DNA of 64,000 nt from an uncultured Alistipes sp. (GTDB lineage Bacteria > Bacteroidota > Bacteroidia > Bacteroidales > UBA932), in the NCBI GenBank assembly GCA_902388455.1, contig CABMPD010000001.1, positions 1-64,000 of the forward strand, read 5' to 3'. Shown here piece after piece: positions 1 to 9,020 of the stretch. Each line of letters starts with the position of its first letter. Positions within the stretch are counted from its first letter, which is position 1. The notes under the pieces are model-generated. The model ran no database searches. It saw only the letters and a list, made by a program, of their open reading frames with translations, and was not told the DNA's origin. The position numbers were made by a program, and so were the translations under genes.

Positions 1-77
1 TTATTAACCTGTATACTTTTACCTCGTTATCTCTCTCAGTCTTTTCAATGAACTATCCGTTTTTCTCAAACGGGCTG

Positions 78-85
78 CAAATATA
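78..85 (-). promoter_or_regulatory. Bacteroidota -7 box, TATATTTG, for a gene left of the window
   Basis: Read on the minus strand this is TATATTTG, an exact match to the Bacteroidota sigma-ABfr -7 consensus TAnnTTTG. It is directed out of the window. No -33 TTG was checked with confidence. Confidence 0.4.
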
Positions 86-197
86 TGGGCGATTTTTTAA
101 ACCACCAAATTTTTCTGCAAAAAAATTTCAAAAATTTTTATCCTTTTTTACCAACTACCTGATAATAAGCATACTTTTTATTTAAATATTTTTTCAC

Positions 198-205
198 TAA
201 TTTTG
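198..205 (+). promoter_or_regulatory. -7 box TAATTTTG for the GH110 gene
   Basis: Exact match to TAnnTTTG, ending 19 nt before the ATG at 225. Transcription would start a few bases downstream and leave a short leader. Confidence 0.5.
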
Positions 206-224
206 TGAGAATTTAAAAACACAC

Positions 225-1985
225 ATGAAAAGAATAGTCATAACACTACTGCTTCTCTCCATAATACGCCCCGCGCTGGAAGGACGCATCTTCGAAATGA
301 GCGCCTTTGGAATCAGACCAGGCGCGACAAACCTCCCGGAGAAAATCTCATCAGCCTTAGAAAGCATCCGCAAGGAGACCGGTCATGGCGACTCCGTGAC
401 CCTCCGTTTCCTGCCGGGGCGCTACGACTTCCACTCCACGGATGCCCTACAGCGTACCTATTATATTTCCAATCACGACCAGTCGGAGCAACAGGCAGTA
501 GGCATTGCGATAGAAGGATGGGAGAATCTCACTCTCGACGGACGCGGTGCCGAACTGGTATTTCACGGCGTCATCATCCCTTTTGCTGTCATAGACTCAA
601 AAGGATGCTCTGTCAAGAACCTGTCAATAGATTTTGAGAACCCGCAGACGGCACAGGTCCGTATCATAGAGAACAGAGGCGCGGGCGGGATAGTGTTCAG
701 GCCCGAAAGTTGGGTAAAATACAGAATCAGCCAGGACTCAATATTTGAAGTATACGGAGAGGGATGGGCTCTGAGACCGTCCACCGGCATTGCTTTTGAG
801 CCTGACACCAGACACATTCTGTGGAACACAGGCGATTTATTCTACAGCACGGCAGGGGTAAGGAAAACAGAACACGGCCTTCTGGCTCCCCAATGGCAGG
901 ACAGCCGCCTGACACCGGGCACAGTGGTCGCCATGCGGACATGGAGCAGACCGGCCCCCGGCATCTTTCTGTACGGAAACACCGATACCCGCCTCACCAA
1001 TATCAATGTACACTACGCATTCGGCATGGGACTCATAGCCCAATTCTGCGATGGCATCACACTGAACGGATTCAGCGTCTGCCTGAAAAATGAGAATGAC
1101 CCCAGGTACTTCACGACACAGGCTGATGCGACCCACTTCTCACAATGCAGCGGCATCATTCAATCCTCCGGAGGGCTCTACGAAGGCATGATGGACGATG
1201 CCATCAACGTCCACGGTGTATACCTGAAAGTCACCGGGGTAAGAGGTGACCGCAGCATTACCGCCAGGTTTATGCATGACCAGGCATGGGGATTCAGATG
1301 GGGCTGTCCGGGAGATTCTGTACGGATGCTGAACGCAGACGTGATGGAATATACCGGCAGTCTTCTGCATATAGAATCAATTACACCGGACAACACCGGT
1401 CACGGTTCAAAAGAACTGATCATAACCTTCCGGGAACCCGTAGAGATCGACCCCGAACGCATGAATATCGGCATAGAGAACCTGAGCCGCACCCCGGAGG
1501 TCATCTTCTCCGGCAATACTGTCCGGAACAACAGAGCGAGAGGAGCCCTTTTCAGTTCCCCGCGCCGGACAGTGGTGGAAAACAATGTATTTGACCATAC
1601 TTCCGGATCTGCCATCCTGCTGTGCGGGGACTGCAACGGCTGGTATGAGTCCGGGGCCTGCCGGGACATTCTTATAAAAGACAACCGCTTCATAAACGCC
1701 CTCACCAGCATGTACCAGTTCACAACGGCAGTAATCTCCATCTACCCGGAAATACCCGACCTCCATAACCAGACAGTGTATTTCCACGGCGGACATCCGG
1801 GAGCAATCACTATAACCGGCAATACCTTCGAAACATTCGACATGCCGGTCTTATACGCCAAGTCTGTTGACGGCCTGGTTTTCAAGGACAACACCGTTAT
1901 AGTCAACAACGACTACAGGCCATTCCATAAAAACCGCAACAGATTTCTGCTGGAAAGAACCGACAATATCGAAATCTCTTATTAA
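225..1985 (+). CDS. GH110 alpha-1,3-galactosidase, secreted
   Basis: Predicted exo-alpha-1,3-galactosidase of family GH110, the family that removes the terminal galactose of blood-group B and linear Gal-alpha-1,3-Gal structures. A signal peptide covers about residues 1-20, so the protein is exported. The rest is a right-handed parallel beta-helix with recurring N-N-x-V/I-type rungs. The signature regions ADATHFS (about 300-306) and GMMDDAINVHG (about 321-331) are characteristic. The adjacent Asp pair at about 324-325 corresponds to the catalytic acids described for GH110. At 586 residues it has the usual family length. It stands alone, with no SusC/D beside it. A substrate on host mucin or diet glycans is inferred from the family. 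Confidence 0.85.
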   Translation: MKRIVITLLLLSIIRPALEGRIFEMSAFGIRPGATNLPEKISSALESIRKETGHGDSVTLRFLPGRYDFHSTDALQRTYYISNHDQSEQQAVGIAIEGWENLTLDGRGAELVFHGVIIPFAVIDSKGCSVKNLSIDFENPQTAQVRIIENRGAGGIVFRPESWVKYRISQDSIFEVYGEGWALRPSTGIAFEPDTRHILWNTGDLFYSTAGVRKTEHGLLAPQWQDSRLTPGTVVAMRTWSRPAPGIFLYGNTDTRLTNINVHYAFGMGLIAQFCDGITLNGFSVCLKNENDPRYFTTQADATHFSQCSGIIQSSGGLYEGMMDDAINVHGVYLKVTGVRGDRSITARFMHDQAWGFRWGCPGDSVRMLNADVMEYTGSLLHIESITPDNTGHGSKELIITFREPVEIDPERMNIGIENLSRTPEVIFSGNTVRNNRARGALFSSPRRTVVENNVFDHTSGSAILLCGDCNGWYESGACRDILIKDNRFINALTSMYQFTTAVISIYPEIPDLHNQTVYFHGGHPGAITITGNTFETFDMPVLYAKSVDGLVFKDNTVIVNNDYRPFHKNRNRFLLERTDNIEISY

Positions 1986-1990
1986 ATTTG
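1983..1990 (+). promoter_or_regulatory. -7 box TAAATTTG for the OPT transporter gene, overlapping a stop codon
   Basis: Exact TAnnTTTG match. Its first three bases are the TAA stop codon of the GH110 gene. The box ends 37 nt before the ATG at 2028, so the transporter can be transcribed separately from the upstream gene. Confidence 0.5.
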
Positions 1991-2027
1991 TTGTCTTAAA
2001 CCCAAACCTTCCTAATACCTAATTCTT

Positions 2028-4025
2028 ATGAGCGAAGAAAATAAAAAAGTAACACTCCCCGAAAACGCCTTTCGGGAACTAAAGCCCGGTGAGAAGTACC
2101 AGCCTCTTCTCAATCCGGACAAAGTCTATCCTGAGGTAACAGTATGGTCCGTGACCATCGGCCTCGTGATGACCATCATCTTCTCTGCTGCCGCAGCTTT
2201 CCTCGGATTGAAAGTAGGGCAGGTCTTCGAGGCCGCCATACCTATATCTATAATAGCGGTAGGACTCTCCAGCGCATTCAAGCGCAAGAACGCCTTGGGG
2301 GAGAATGTCATCATCCAGTCCATCGGAGCCTGCTCCGGGGTTATTGTTGCTGGAGCCATCTTCACCCTCCCTGCCCTGTATATCCTGCAGGACAAATACC
2401 CTGAACTGACAGTAGATTTCTCCAAGATTTTCCTCAGTTCCCTCATCGGAGGAGTCCTGGGTATTCTGCTGCTCATCCCGTTCCGAAAATACTTCGTCAA
2501 GGAGCAGCACGGTAAATACCCCTTCCCCGAAGCTACCGCCACCACTCAGGTACTGGTCAGCGGCGAATCCGGAGGCAAGGGAGCCAAGACACTGCTTATC
2601 AGCGGCCTGATCGGTGGTCTCTACGACTTCATCGTATCCACCTTCGGATGGTGGTCCGAGGTCTTCACCTCCAGGGTACTGCCATGGGGTGAGCAGGTGG
2701 CCACCAACGCAAAGCTGCTTTTCAAGGTCAATGTCGGAGCGGCGGTCCTCGGTCTCGGCTACATCATAGGACTCAAGTACTCATTCATCATCTGCTGCGG
2801 ATCGTTCCTCGTATGGTTCATCATCATTCCGCTGATGAACCTCATTTTCGGCGACAGCGTCATAGACCTGATGGGCTCAGGCCTGACGGCGACCGTAGGC
2901 TCGATGTCACCTGAGGAAATCTTTACCAACTACGCCCGCCACATCGGCATCGGCGGCATCGCCACAGCCGGCATCATCGGCATCATCAAGTCAGCCGGCA
3001 TCATCAAGTCCGCTCTCGGTCTGGCCGGCAAGGAGTTCCGCGGCAAAAAGACCGGCGCCGAAGCTCAGGAAGCCCGCACCCAGAGAGACCTGTCGATGAA
3101 GATCATTATCATCGGTCTGCTCATCACTCTGGCCCTGATGTTCGTTTTCTTCTACTTCGGAGTTCTGGACAACCTGTGGCACGCCGTAATAGCCCTTCTG
3201 GTAGTTGCCGTCATCGCCTTCCTCTTCACCACAGTGGCCGCCAACGCAATAGCCATCGTAGGTTCCAACCCCGTCAGCGGAATGACCCTGATGACCCTCA
3301 TCCTGGCCTCCATCATCCTGGTGGCAGCAGGGCTCAAGGGCACTTCCGGCATGGCCGCCGCCCTGATAATCGGAGGTGTGGTCTGCACCGCACTCTCCAT
3401 GGCCGGAGGCTTCATCACCGACCTGAAGATAGGTTACTGGATCGGCACCACCCCCCGCAAGCAGGAGGGATGGAAGTTCTTAGGAACAATAGTGGCCGCC
3501 GCCACCGTCGCAGGAGTGATGATGATTCTCAACGATACCTTCGGATTCACCGGTGAAGGCGCCCTCGTAGCTCCTCAGGCCAATGCCATGGCAGCCGTCA
3601 TCGAGCCCCTCATGCTCGGAGGCAGCGCTCCCTGGATCATGTACGGAATCGGAGCCGCCATCGCCATCCTTCTCACCCTGTTCAAGGTACCCGCTCTGCC
3701 GTTTGCCCTCGGTATGTTCATCCCCATTGAGCTCAATCTTCCCCTGATGATCGGAGGAGCCGTCGCATGGTATGTGGGCTCCCGCAGCAAGGACAAGGCC
3801 GTCAACGAGGCCCGCAAGGAAAAAGGTACACTCGTGGCTTCCGGATTTATCGCCGGCGGCGCCCTGATGGGAGTCGTATCCGCGATCATGCGCTTTGCAG
3901 ACGTGAACCTGGTCAACACCCAATGGCAGTCCTCCACCCCCGCGGTATGGGTTGCCCTCGGAGTATATATCCTGCTGATCGCCTACATGATATGGGCCTG
4001 CAGGAAAACTGACGCCGCTGAATAG
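2028..4025 (+). CDS. OPT family oligopeptide transporter
   Basis: Inner-membrane transporter of the OPT family, which takes up small peptides or metal chelates by proton symport. The 665-residue protein has a short hydrophilic N-terminus with an ELKPGEKY-type lead, then many hydrophobic segments. A segment at about 45-70 contains SAAAAFLGLKVGQVFEAAIP, typical of bacterial OPT proteins, and a charged cytoplasmic loop lies at about 325-355. Followed 8 nt later by a ZIP metal transporter and then peptidase T, so peptide uptake, peptide hydrolysis and metal supply appear to be co-transcribed. The exact substrate cannot be read from the sequence. Confidence 0.85.
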   Translation: MSEENKKVTLPENAFRELKPGEKYQPLLNPDKVYPEVTVWSVTIGLVMTIIFSAAAAFLGLKVGQVFEAAIPISIIAVGLSSAFKRKNALGENVIIQSIGACSGVIVAGAIFTLPALYILQDKYPELTVDFSKIFLSSLIGGVLGILLLIPFRKYFVKEQHGKYPFPEATATTQVLVSGESGGKGAKTLLISGLIGGLYDFIVSTFGWWSEVFTSRVLPWGEQVATNAKLLFKVNVGAAVLGLGYIIGLKYSFIICCGSFLVWFIIIPLMNLIFGDSVIDLMGSGLTATVGSMSPEEIFTNYARHIGIGGIATAGIIGIIKSAGIIKSALGLAGKEFRGKKTGAEAQEARTQRDLSMKIIIIGLLITLALMFVFFYFGVLDNLWHAVIALLVVAVIAFLFTTVAANAIAIVGSNPVSGMTLMTLILASIILVAAGLKGTSGMAAALIIGGVVCTALSMAGGFITDLKIGYWIGTTPRKQEGWKFLGTIVAAATVAGVMMILNDTFGFTGEGALVAPQANAMAAVIEPLMLGGSAPWIMYGIGAAIAILLTLFKVPALPFALGMFIPIELNLPLMIGGAVAWYVGSRSKDKAVNEARKEKGTLVASGFIAGGALMGVVSAIMRFADVNLVNTQWQSSTPAVWVALGVYILLIAYMIWACRKTDAAE

Positions 4026-4033
4026 AAATAACA

Positions 4034-4840
4034 ATGCTGAGCGACAGTAACTTCCCCATTGCACTGCTCCTGACCCTCATCGCGGGACTGTCCACCGGAC
4101 TCGGAGGGGTGATCGTGCTGCTGACCAAAAAATTCAGCACGAAGACCCTCTCATTTGCCCTCGGTTTCTCGGCAGGAGTGATGCTCTTCATCTCCATGAC
4201 GGAACTTTTCGCCGAGGCCCGAGCCAGCCTCGGCTCCGCCTTCGGAGAGAGGACGGGGCTGCTGTATACTGTCCTGGCCTTCTTCGCGGGGATAGCGCTG
4301 ATTGCCCTCATTGACAATCTGATACCCTCGAAGGACAATCCCCATGAATATTCCGCCGCCCCCTCGGAGGACGGCGCCGTCCCGGACAGTACGGGGCTCA
4401 TGCGGCTGGGGCTTTTCTCCGTGATTGCCATTGCTATACACAATTTTCCGGAGGGCATGGCCACCTTCGTGAGCGCCATGGAAAGCCCCCGGACGGGTAT
4501 TTCCATCGCTGTGGCTGTGGCGATCCACAACATCCCGGAAGGCATAATGGTTGCAATACCGATTTACTATGCTACACGGAAAAAGGGCAAGGCTGTCGGG
4601 AACGCCTTCCTGTCCGGACTGGCCGAACCGGTGGGGGGAGTCGTCGGCTATCTGCTGCTCTCGAGGATATTCGACCAGTCCTTGAACGGAACGGTCCTCG
4701 CAGTGGTCGCGGGTATCATGACCTATATCGCATTAGATGAGCTTCTTCCGTCCGCCGAAAAGTTCGGGCACCACCACCTGTCCATCATCGGGGTCATAGC
4801 CGGTATGGCGGTAATGGCGGCAAGTATGATTTTGATTTAG
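4034..4840 (+). CDS. zupT: ZIP family metal transporter
   Basis: Divalent-metal importer of the ZIP family, zinc and related ions, in the inner membrane. The 268 residues form about eight transmembrane helices. Helices 4 and 5 carry the metal-site motifs HNFPEG (136-141) and HNIPEG (165-170), and a variable hydrophilic loop with few histidines lies at about 100-120. Length and motifs match ZupT. It starts 8 nt after the OPT gene and ends 15 nt before peptidase T, a zinc peptidase, which fits a joint operon. Metal preference is inferred only. Confidence 0.85.
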   Translation: MLSDSNFPIALLLTLIAGLSTGLGGVIVLLTKKFSTKTLSFALGFSAGVMLFISMTELFAEARASLGSAFGERTGLLYTVLAFFAGIALIALIDNLIPSKDNPHEYSAAPSEDGAVPDSTGLMRLGLFSVIAIAIHNFPEGMATFVSAMESPRTGISIAVAVAIHNIPEGIMVAIPIYYATRKKGKAVGNAFLSGLAEPVGGVVGYLLLSRIFDQSLNGTVLAVVAGIMTYIALDELLPSAEKFGHHHLSIIGVIAGMAVMAASMILI

Positions 4841-4855
4841 TTAAATATTTTAGAT

Positions 4856-6082
4856 ATGGAAAAAATAGTTGACAGATTTCTGAGGTACGTGGCATTCGAC
4901 ACGACATCGAACCCGGACTCGCAGAGCCAGCCCAGTACCAACAAGCAGTTTGCCCTTCTGGATCAGCTCCGAAAAGAATTGGAGGCCATGGGGCTTGAAA
5001 AAGTAGAACTTGATAAATATGGATACCTGATGGCATCCATACCCTCCAACATAGAAGAGGACGTCCCCGCCATAGGATTCATCTCCCATGTGGACACCTC
5101 CCCCGATGCCCCCGGCAGCGGCATCAAGCCCCGTATAGTGGAGAACTACGACGGCAAGGCCATCACTCTCAACGAGGCTAAAGGCATGGTTCTCGACCCG
5201 GAAGAATTCCCCGAGCTGAAGGACTATGTGGGCCAGACCCTGATCACCACTGACGGCAACACCCTGTTGGGCGCCGACGACAAGGCCGGAGTAGCCGAGA
5301 TCATGGCCGCAGCCGAGTACATCATGGAACATCCTGAATTCAAGCACGGTCCCATCAAGATCGGCTTCACCCCCGACGAGGAGATCGGCCGCGGAGTGGA
5401 CCATTTCGACGTGGCTAAGTTCGGTGCCAAATACGCCTACACCATGGACGGAGGCGCCATCGGCGAACTCGAGTACGAGAACTTCAACGCAGCTGCCGCC
5501 AAGCTGCACATCCAGGGCCGCAACATCCATCCCGGCTACGCCAAGGACAAGATGCTCAACGCCATACTCATCGCGTCCGAGCTCAACGACATGCTCCCCG
5601 TATGGCAGAGACCCGAATACACCGAGGGCTACGACGGATTCATCCACATCACCAAGTTCACGGGTGTGGTCGAGGAAGCCGACATCCAGTACATCATCCG
5701 CGACCACGACTTCGAGCTGTTCGAGCGCAAGAAGAAGATGATACAGGAGTGCGTCGACTTCATCAACTGCAAGTACGGAGCCGGTGTCGTGACCGTCGAT
5801 ATCAAGGACCAGTACTACAACATGAAGAAGGAGGTAGAGCCCCACTACCACATCATCGAGAAGGCAGTCGAGGCCATGAAGGCCGCGGGCATCAAGCCCA
5901 ACATCCGTCCCATCCGCGGCGGCACGGACGGCGCCCGCCTCTCGTTCATGGGCCTGCCCTGCCCCAACATCTTCGCCGGCGGCCTCAACTTCCACGGCAA
6001 GTACGAGTACCTCCCCGTGCAGAGCATGGAGAAGGCCTCGGAGGTCATCCTGAACATCATCCGTAATTTCACAGTAAAATAA
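4856..6082 (+). CDS. pepT: Peptidase T, tripeptide aminopeptidase
   Basis: Cytoplasmic dizinc aminopeptidase of family M20 that removes the N-terminal residue of tripeptides. Visible metal ligands and catalytic residues are H78 and D80 in SHVD, D141 in GADDK, the acidic triad DEE at 174-176, D198 in MDGG, and a late His in LNFHGKYEY. At 408 residues it has the normal PepT length. The position behind an oligopeptide transporter supports use of imported peptides as amino-acid source. Confidence 0.95.
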   Translation: MEKIVDRFLRYVAFDTTSNPDSQSQPSTNKQFALLDQLRKELEAMGLEKVELDKYGYLMASIPSNIEEDVPAIGFISHVDTSPDAPGSGIKPRIVENYDGKAITLNEAKGMVLDPEEFPELKDYVGQTLITTDGNTLLGADDKAGVAEIMAAAEYIMEHPEFKHGPIKIGFTPDEEIGRGVDHFDVAKFGAKYAYTMDGGAIGELEYENFNAAAAKLHIQGRNIHPGYAKDKMLNAILIASELNDMLPVWQRPEYTEGYDGFIHITKFTGVVEEADIQYIIRDHDFELFERKKKMIQECVDFINCKYGAGVVTVDIKDQYYNMKKEVEPHYHIIEKAVEAMKAAGIKPNIRPIRGGTDGARLSFMGLPCPNIFAGGLNFHGKYEYLPVQSMEKASEVILNIIRNFTVK

Positions 6083-6094
6083 ATCTGCACAGCT

Positions 6095-6409
6095 ATGATT
6101 ATCACTACCACAAACACCCTGCAGGACAAGCAGGTCACCGCATATCACGGAATCGTCACCGGCACCTGTATCATGGGCGCGAACGTCTTCCGTGACCTTT
6201 TCGCCGGCATCCGCGATATCGTCGGAGGACGGTCCGGGGCCTACGAGGAAGTCATCGAGAAAGCCAAGAACGAAGCCATCCAGGAGATGGTGGACAAGGC
6301 CATGGGAATGAGGGCCAATGCCATCATCGGAGTGGACATCGACTACGAGACTGTAGGCGGCTCCATGCTGATGGTTGCGGTCAGCGGCACTGCAGTGACT
6401 GTACTATAG
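6095..6409 (+). CDS. YbjQ/UPF0145 family protein
   Basis: Small cytoplasmic protein of 104 residues belonging to the YbjQ (UPF0145) family, which forms pentameric rings and whose function is unknown; older annotations call it a heavy-metal-binding domain. Family features visible are the N-terminal TTTNTL strand, the central GGRSGAYE segment, the [13 protein letters not shown] helix and a C-terminal [12 protein letters not shown] strand. It starts 12 nt after pepT and lies 10 nt before the AlaX-like gene, so it is probably part of the same transcript. Confidence 0.85.
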   Translation: MIITTTNTLQDKQVTAYHGIVTGTCIMGANVFRDLFAGIRDIVGGRSGAYEEVIEKAKNEAIQEMVDKAMGMRANAIIGVDIDYETVGGSMLMVAVSGTAVTVL

Positions 6410-6419
6410 TCCTAAGGCA

Positions 6420-6881
6420 ATGGAAGATATCCAGCTCAACGCGCACAACAAGGAGGAATACCCTCCGATGCACACGGCCGAGCACATCCTCAACCAGACG
6501 ATGGTGCGGATGTTCGGCTGTCCCCGCTCGCGCAACGCCCATATCGAGCGCAAGAAGAGCAAATGCGACTACCTGCTGGCGGAGTGCCCCACTCCGGAAC
6601 AGGTCCAGGCCATTGAGGACAAGGTCAATGAGGTGATAGCGGCAGCCCTGCCGGTCACCATTGAGTTCGTGCCTCTGTCGGAGGCAGGCGCGATAGTCGA
6701 CCTGAGCAAGCTGCCGGAGAATGTCTCGCAGACCCTCCGGATAGTCAGGGTCGGGGACTACGACGCCTGCGCCTGCATCGGAGCCCACGTCTCCAATACC
6801 TCTGAGGTCGGGCGCTTCCGGATACTCTCGCATGACTTCGCCGACGGACGCTGGAGAGTCCGTTTCAAGGTCGAGGGATAG
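6420..6881 (+). CDS. AlaX-like alanyl-tRNA editing protein
   Basis: Predicted free-standing tRNA-editing domain that hydrolyses mischarged aminoacyl-tRNA, related to the second additional domain of alanyl- and threonyl-tRNA synthetases. The zinc ligands are visible as H18 and H22 in HTAEH and as C119 and H123 in CxxxH. At 153 residues it is short, corresponding to the editing core without the N-terminal AlaRS-like extension. The tRNA substrate (Ala or Thr type) cannot be fixed from sequence. It is the last gene of the 2.0-6.9 kb plus-strand run before an intergenic hairpin. Confidence 0.75.
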   Translation: MEDIQLNAHNKEEYPPMHTAEHILNQTMVRMFGCPRSRNAHIERKKSKCDYLLAECPTPEQVQAIEDKVNEVIAAALPVTIEFVPLSEAGAIVDLSKLPENVSQTLRIVRVGDYDACACIGAHVSNTSEVGRFRILSHDFADGRWRVRFKVEG

Positions 6882-6900
6882 AGGGATGGCACGGTAATTG

Positions 6901-6949
6901 ACAGCTTTCATATTTCAGAATCACAAAATATCTGAAGTATGAAAGCTGT
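6901..6949 (+). promoter_or_regulatory. 19-bp hairpin enclosing the start codon of the SIMPL gene
   Basis: Arms 6901-6919 and 6931-6949 are complementary along all 19 positions (18 Watson-Crick pairs plus one G-U pair, T6913 with G6937). The loop is the 11 bases 6920-6930. The ATG at 6939-6941 lies in the 3' arm, paired with CAT at 6909-6911. In RNA this would bury the start codon and any ribosome-binding site. Alternatively the dyad could be a protein operator. Confidence 0.6.
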
Positions 6950-7697
6950 TTCCTTTATTATCGCGGCTGCTGCCGCTTCCATTCTCTCCTGCGGCATGAT
7001 GAGAGCCCAGGACGGTGTCCCCTATGATGAGAAATTCCGCTATATCGAGGTTACCGGCACCTCCGAGGTAGAGATTATTCCGGACGAGATACATTTTGTA
7101 ATCGGCATCAAGGAATATTTCGAAGAGGAGTTTGACGGGAAATCCAAGCCCGAAGATTACAGGACAAAAGTACGTATCGAGGACATCGAGTCGCAGATGC
7201 GCAAAGCCCTTCACTCCATCGGCATCACCGACAACGATATCCGCACCCAGGACGTGGGTGACTACTGGAGGGAGCGGGGCCTGGACTTCCTCATCGGCAA
7301 GAATCTGGACATCACCCTGCACGACTTCACGATGATAGACAGGATCATCTCTGTCATAGACACCAAGGGAGTAAGCTCCATGCGTATCGGGGAAATGAGC
7401 AACAAGGACATCCTCAAATACCACGAGCAGGGCAAGAAAGACGCGCTGCTGGCTGCAAGGAACAAGGCCGAATACATGGCGGAGGCACTCGGTGAGAAAG
7501 TCGGGGAGGTCCTCAGTATCGTCGAGCATGGCGGCGGAACAGACCATTACACAGTCGTTCAGAACAGCAAGCTCCGGATGGACGGTGCAGCATTCGGTTC
7601 AGCGGAAGCCGCCGCGGCAGCCCCTGCCTCCGATGCCTTCCGCACCATCAAGTACACCTACTCGGTCACCTGCCGCTTCGCCCTCAAAGGCTGGTAA
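6939..7697 (+). CDS. SIMPL domain (DUF541) exported protein
   Basis: Cell-envelope protein of 252 residues with a SIMPL/DUF541 domain, a family of beta-sandwich proteins of unclear function, many of them periplasmic. Residues 1-23 form an export signal. Cleavage after MRAQ is plausible, but the ILSC preceding it could also serve as a lipobox. The domain begins with the family pattern [18 protein letters not shown] (about 32-49) and continues with alternating strands to a C-terminal VTCRFAL strand. The start is fixed by the signal peptide, although the codon lies inside a stable hairpin. The end overlaps the convergent glycosyltransferase gene by 14 bases. Confidence 0.8.
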   Translation: MKAVSFIIAAAAASILSCGMMRAQDGVPYDEKFRYIEVTGTSEVEIIPDEIHFVIGIKEYFEEEFDGKSKPEDYRTKVRIEDIESQMRKALHSIGITDNDIRTQDVGDYWRERGLDFLIGKNLDITLHDFTMIDRIISVIDTKGVSSMRIGEMSNKDILKYHEQGKKDALLAARNKAEYMAEALGEKVGEVLSIVEHGGGTDHYTVVQNSKLRMDGAAFGSAEAAAAAPASDAFRTIKYTYSVTCRFALKGW

Positions 7698-9003
7698 TCA
7701 TATTGCCGTTCATCTGCTGGCGGGCGAGGAGCTCGCGGGTGCGGAGGGAGTCCTTGTAGGCGTTGTGGGCGTTGATCTTAGAGATGTCGAGGGCGGCGTC
7801 GGAGTTTCCGCCCCAGCGGCGGCAGCTGTACACCGGGTCGTAGATGCGGCAGAGGCGGTACTCGCGGGTCAGGCGCAGCACCACGCCGTAGTCCTCGCCG
7901 TAGGAGACGTTCTCGAAGCCGCCTACGGAGCGCAGGGTGGCGGTGTGGAAGGCACGGGGAGCACCGAGGCCGTTGATGCGCAGGGCGTTGTTGTGGCCGT
8001 TGGAGTCGGTCCACTCACGGTGATCGATGACTCCGGGCGGTATGGGCCGCAGGTCGAAGTCGGTCATCATGTAGCTGCCGATGACCACGGCGCACCGCTC
8101 GCAGCGGAACACGTCCACTATCCTCTGCAGGGTATCCGGCCCGCTGTACATGTCGTCGCTGTCGAGCTGCACGGCATAGCGTCCGCAAGCCGGATGATTG
8201 ATACCGGCGTTCCAGCAGCCGCCGATACACAGACCGGTCTCCTCCGGGATAACGTGAATCACCCGGCTGTCGGACGATGCCAGTTCATCTATCCTTTCCG
8301 ATGTTCCGTCAGTGGAATGATTGTCTATCACTATGACATTGAACGGGAAATCCGTCTGCTGCGAGAGCGCCGAGCGGAGTGCGTCCTGGATCGTGGCTGC
8401 ACGGTTGAGCACCGGGATGATGACCGAAGCCTCGACGGCATAGATTCCGCCGTCCTCTCCTACCGTCCGCGTCCGCTGCGGCAGCCACGCCCCTATTTTC
8501 CTTAGATGATCCGTAAAAATAGCCTCCATCTCTATCTGCGCCTCCCGGTTCCTCGGGTCCACATAGTCGAACTGCTTCTGTCCAGAAGCCCTCGGATCCA
8601 CCTCGTCCACCCCGTAGAGCATCTGCGGCAGATGCACCAGCGCCCCGTGCCGCGAGAGGAAGAGCCTCAGTGAATACCACCGGCCGTATTTCAGCACCGT
8701 GCCGCCTTCTGCATTGCCCTCCGCCGTCTCCTGCTCCCATTTCTCCATCAGATCCTCATTCACAGCCACCAGCGCCCCGAAGTCGAAGTCCTCCCGCACA
8801 CTGCCCGGTTGATAGTCATTGACCGGATTGTCCTTCTGCCGCCCGTCCGACGTCCGCAGCCAATAGTCACAGTACACCATCGCCGCCCCCGTCCGGACAG
8901 CCTCCTCCAGCAGCCTTCCGCCGGCCTGCCCGGCATCATACATTTCACGCTCCGGTCCTACCCGCAGCAGCACATATCCATTGTCTCTGTCAATTATTTC
9001 CAT
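7684..9003 (-). CDS. Glycosyltransferase family 2 protein with an extra N-terminal GT-like half domain
   Basis: Cytoplasmic protein of 439 residues. From about residue 192 it is a standard GT2 (GT-A fold) domain: VIIPVLNR, the [12 protein letters not shown] strand, and the metal-binding DSDD at 281-284. Residues 1-180 resemble the second half of another GT-A domain ([23 protein letters not shown]) but lack the nucleotide-binding start, so this part may be a degenerate duplicate or an accessory domain. Donor and acceptor are unknown. It lies 17 nt downstream of the BACON lipoprotein gene and probably shares its transcript. The 3' end overlaps the convergent SIMPL gene by 14 bases. Confidence 0.75.
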   Translation of the reverse strand: MEIIDRDNGYVLLRVGPEREMYDAGQAGGRLLEEAVRTGAAMVYCDYWLRTSDGRQKDNPVNDYQPGSVREDFDFGALVAVNEDLMEKWEQETAEGNAEGGTVLKYGRWYSLRLFLSRHGALVHLPQMLYGVDEVDPRASGQKQFDYVDPRNREAQIEMEAIFTDHLRKIGAWLPQRTRTVGEDGGIYAVEASVIIPVLNRAATIQDALRSALSQQTDFPFNVIVIDNHSTDGTSERIDELASSDSRVIHVIPEETGLCIGGCWNAGINHPACGRYAVQLDSDDMYSGPDTLQRIVDVFRCERCAVVIGSYMMTDFDLRPIPPGVIDHREWTDSNGHNNALRINGLGAPRAFHTATLRSVGGFENVSYGEDYGVVLRLTREYRLCRIYDPVYSCRRWGGNSDAALDISKINAHNAYKDSLRTRELLARQQMNGNMITSL

Positions 9004-9020
9004 ATCTTTCTTACCGGAAT

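Larger units (their letters stand above)
1..224. other. AT-rich intergenic region at left edge
   Basis: No convincing reading frame is visible. The stretch is AT-rich, as is usual for Bacteroidota promoter regions. It carries a minus-strand -7 box near base 80 that points out of the window and a plus-strand -7 box near base 200 for the GH110 gene, so it is probably the shared promoter region of two divergent genes. The left-hand gene lies outside the window and cannot be identified. Confidence 0.6.

Noticed and set aside
4850..6148. 432-codon minus-strand frame antisense to pepT
   Set aside because: It lies fully opposite a clear peptidase T gene, and its residue content (runs of D, V, L, G) is that of an antisense shadow in GC-biased DNA, with no recognisable domain.
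7492..8505. 337-codon plus-strand frame across the SIMPL 3' end and the GT2 gene
   Set aside because: It is antisense to the GT2 gene and out of frame with SIMPL; composition is that of a shadow.
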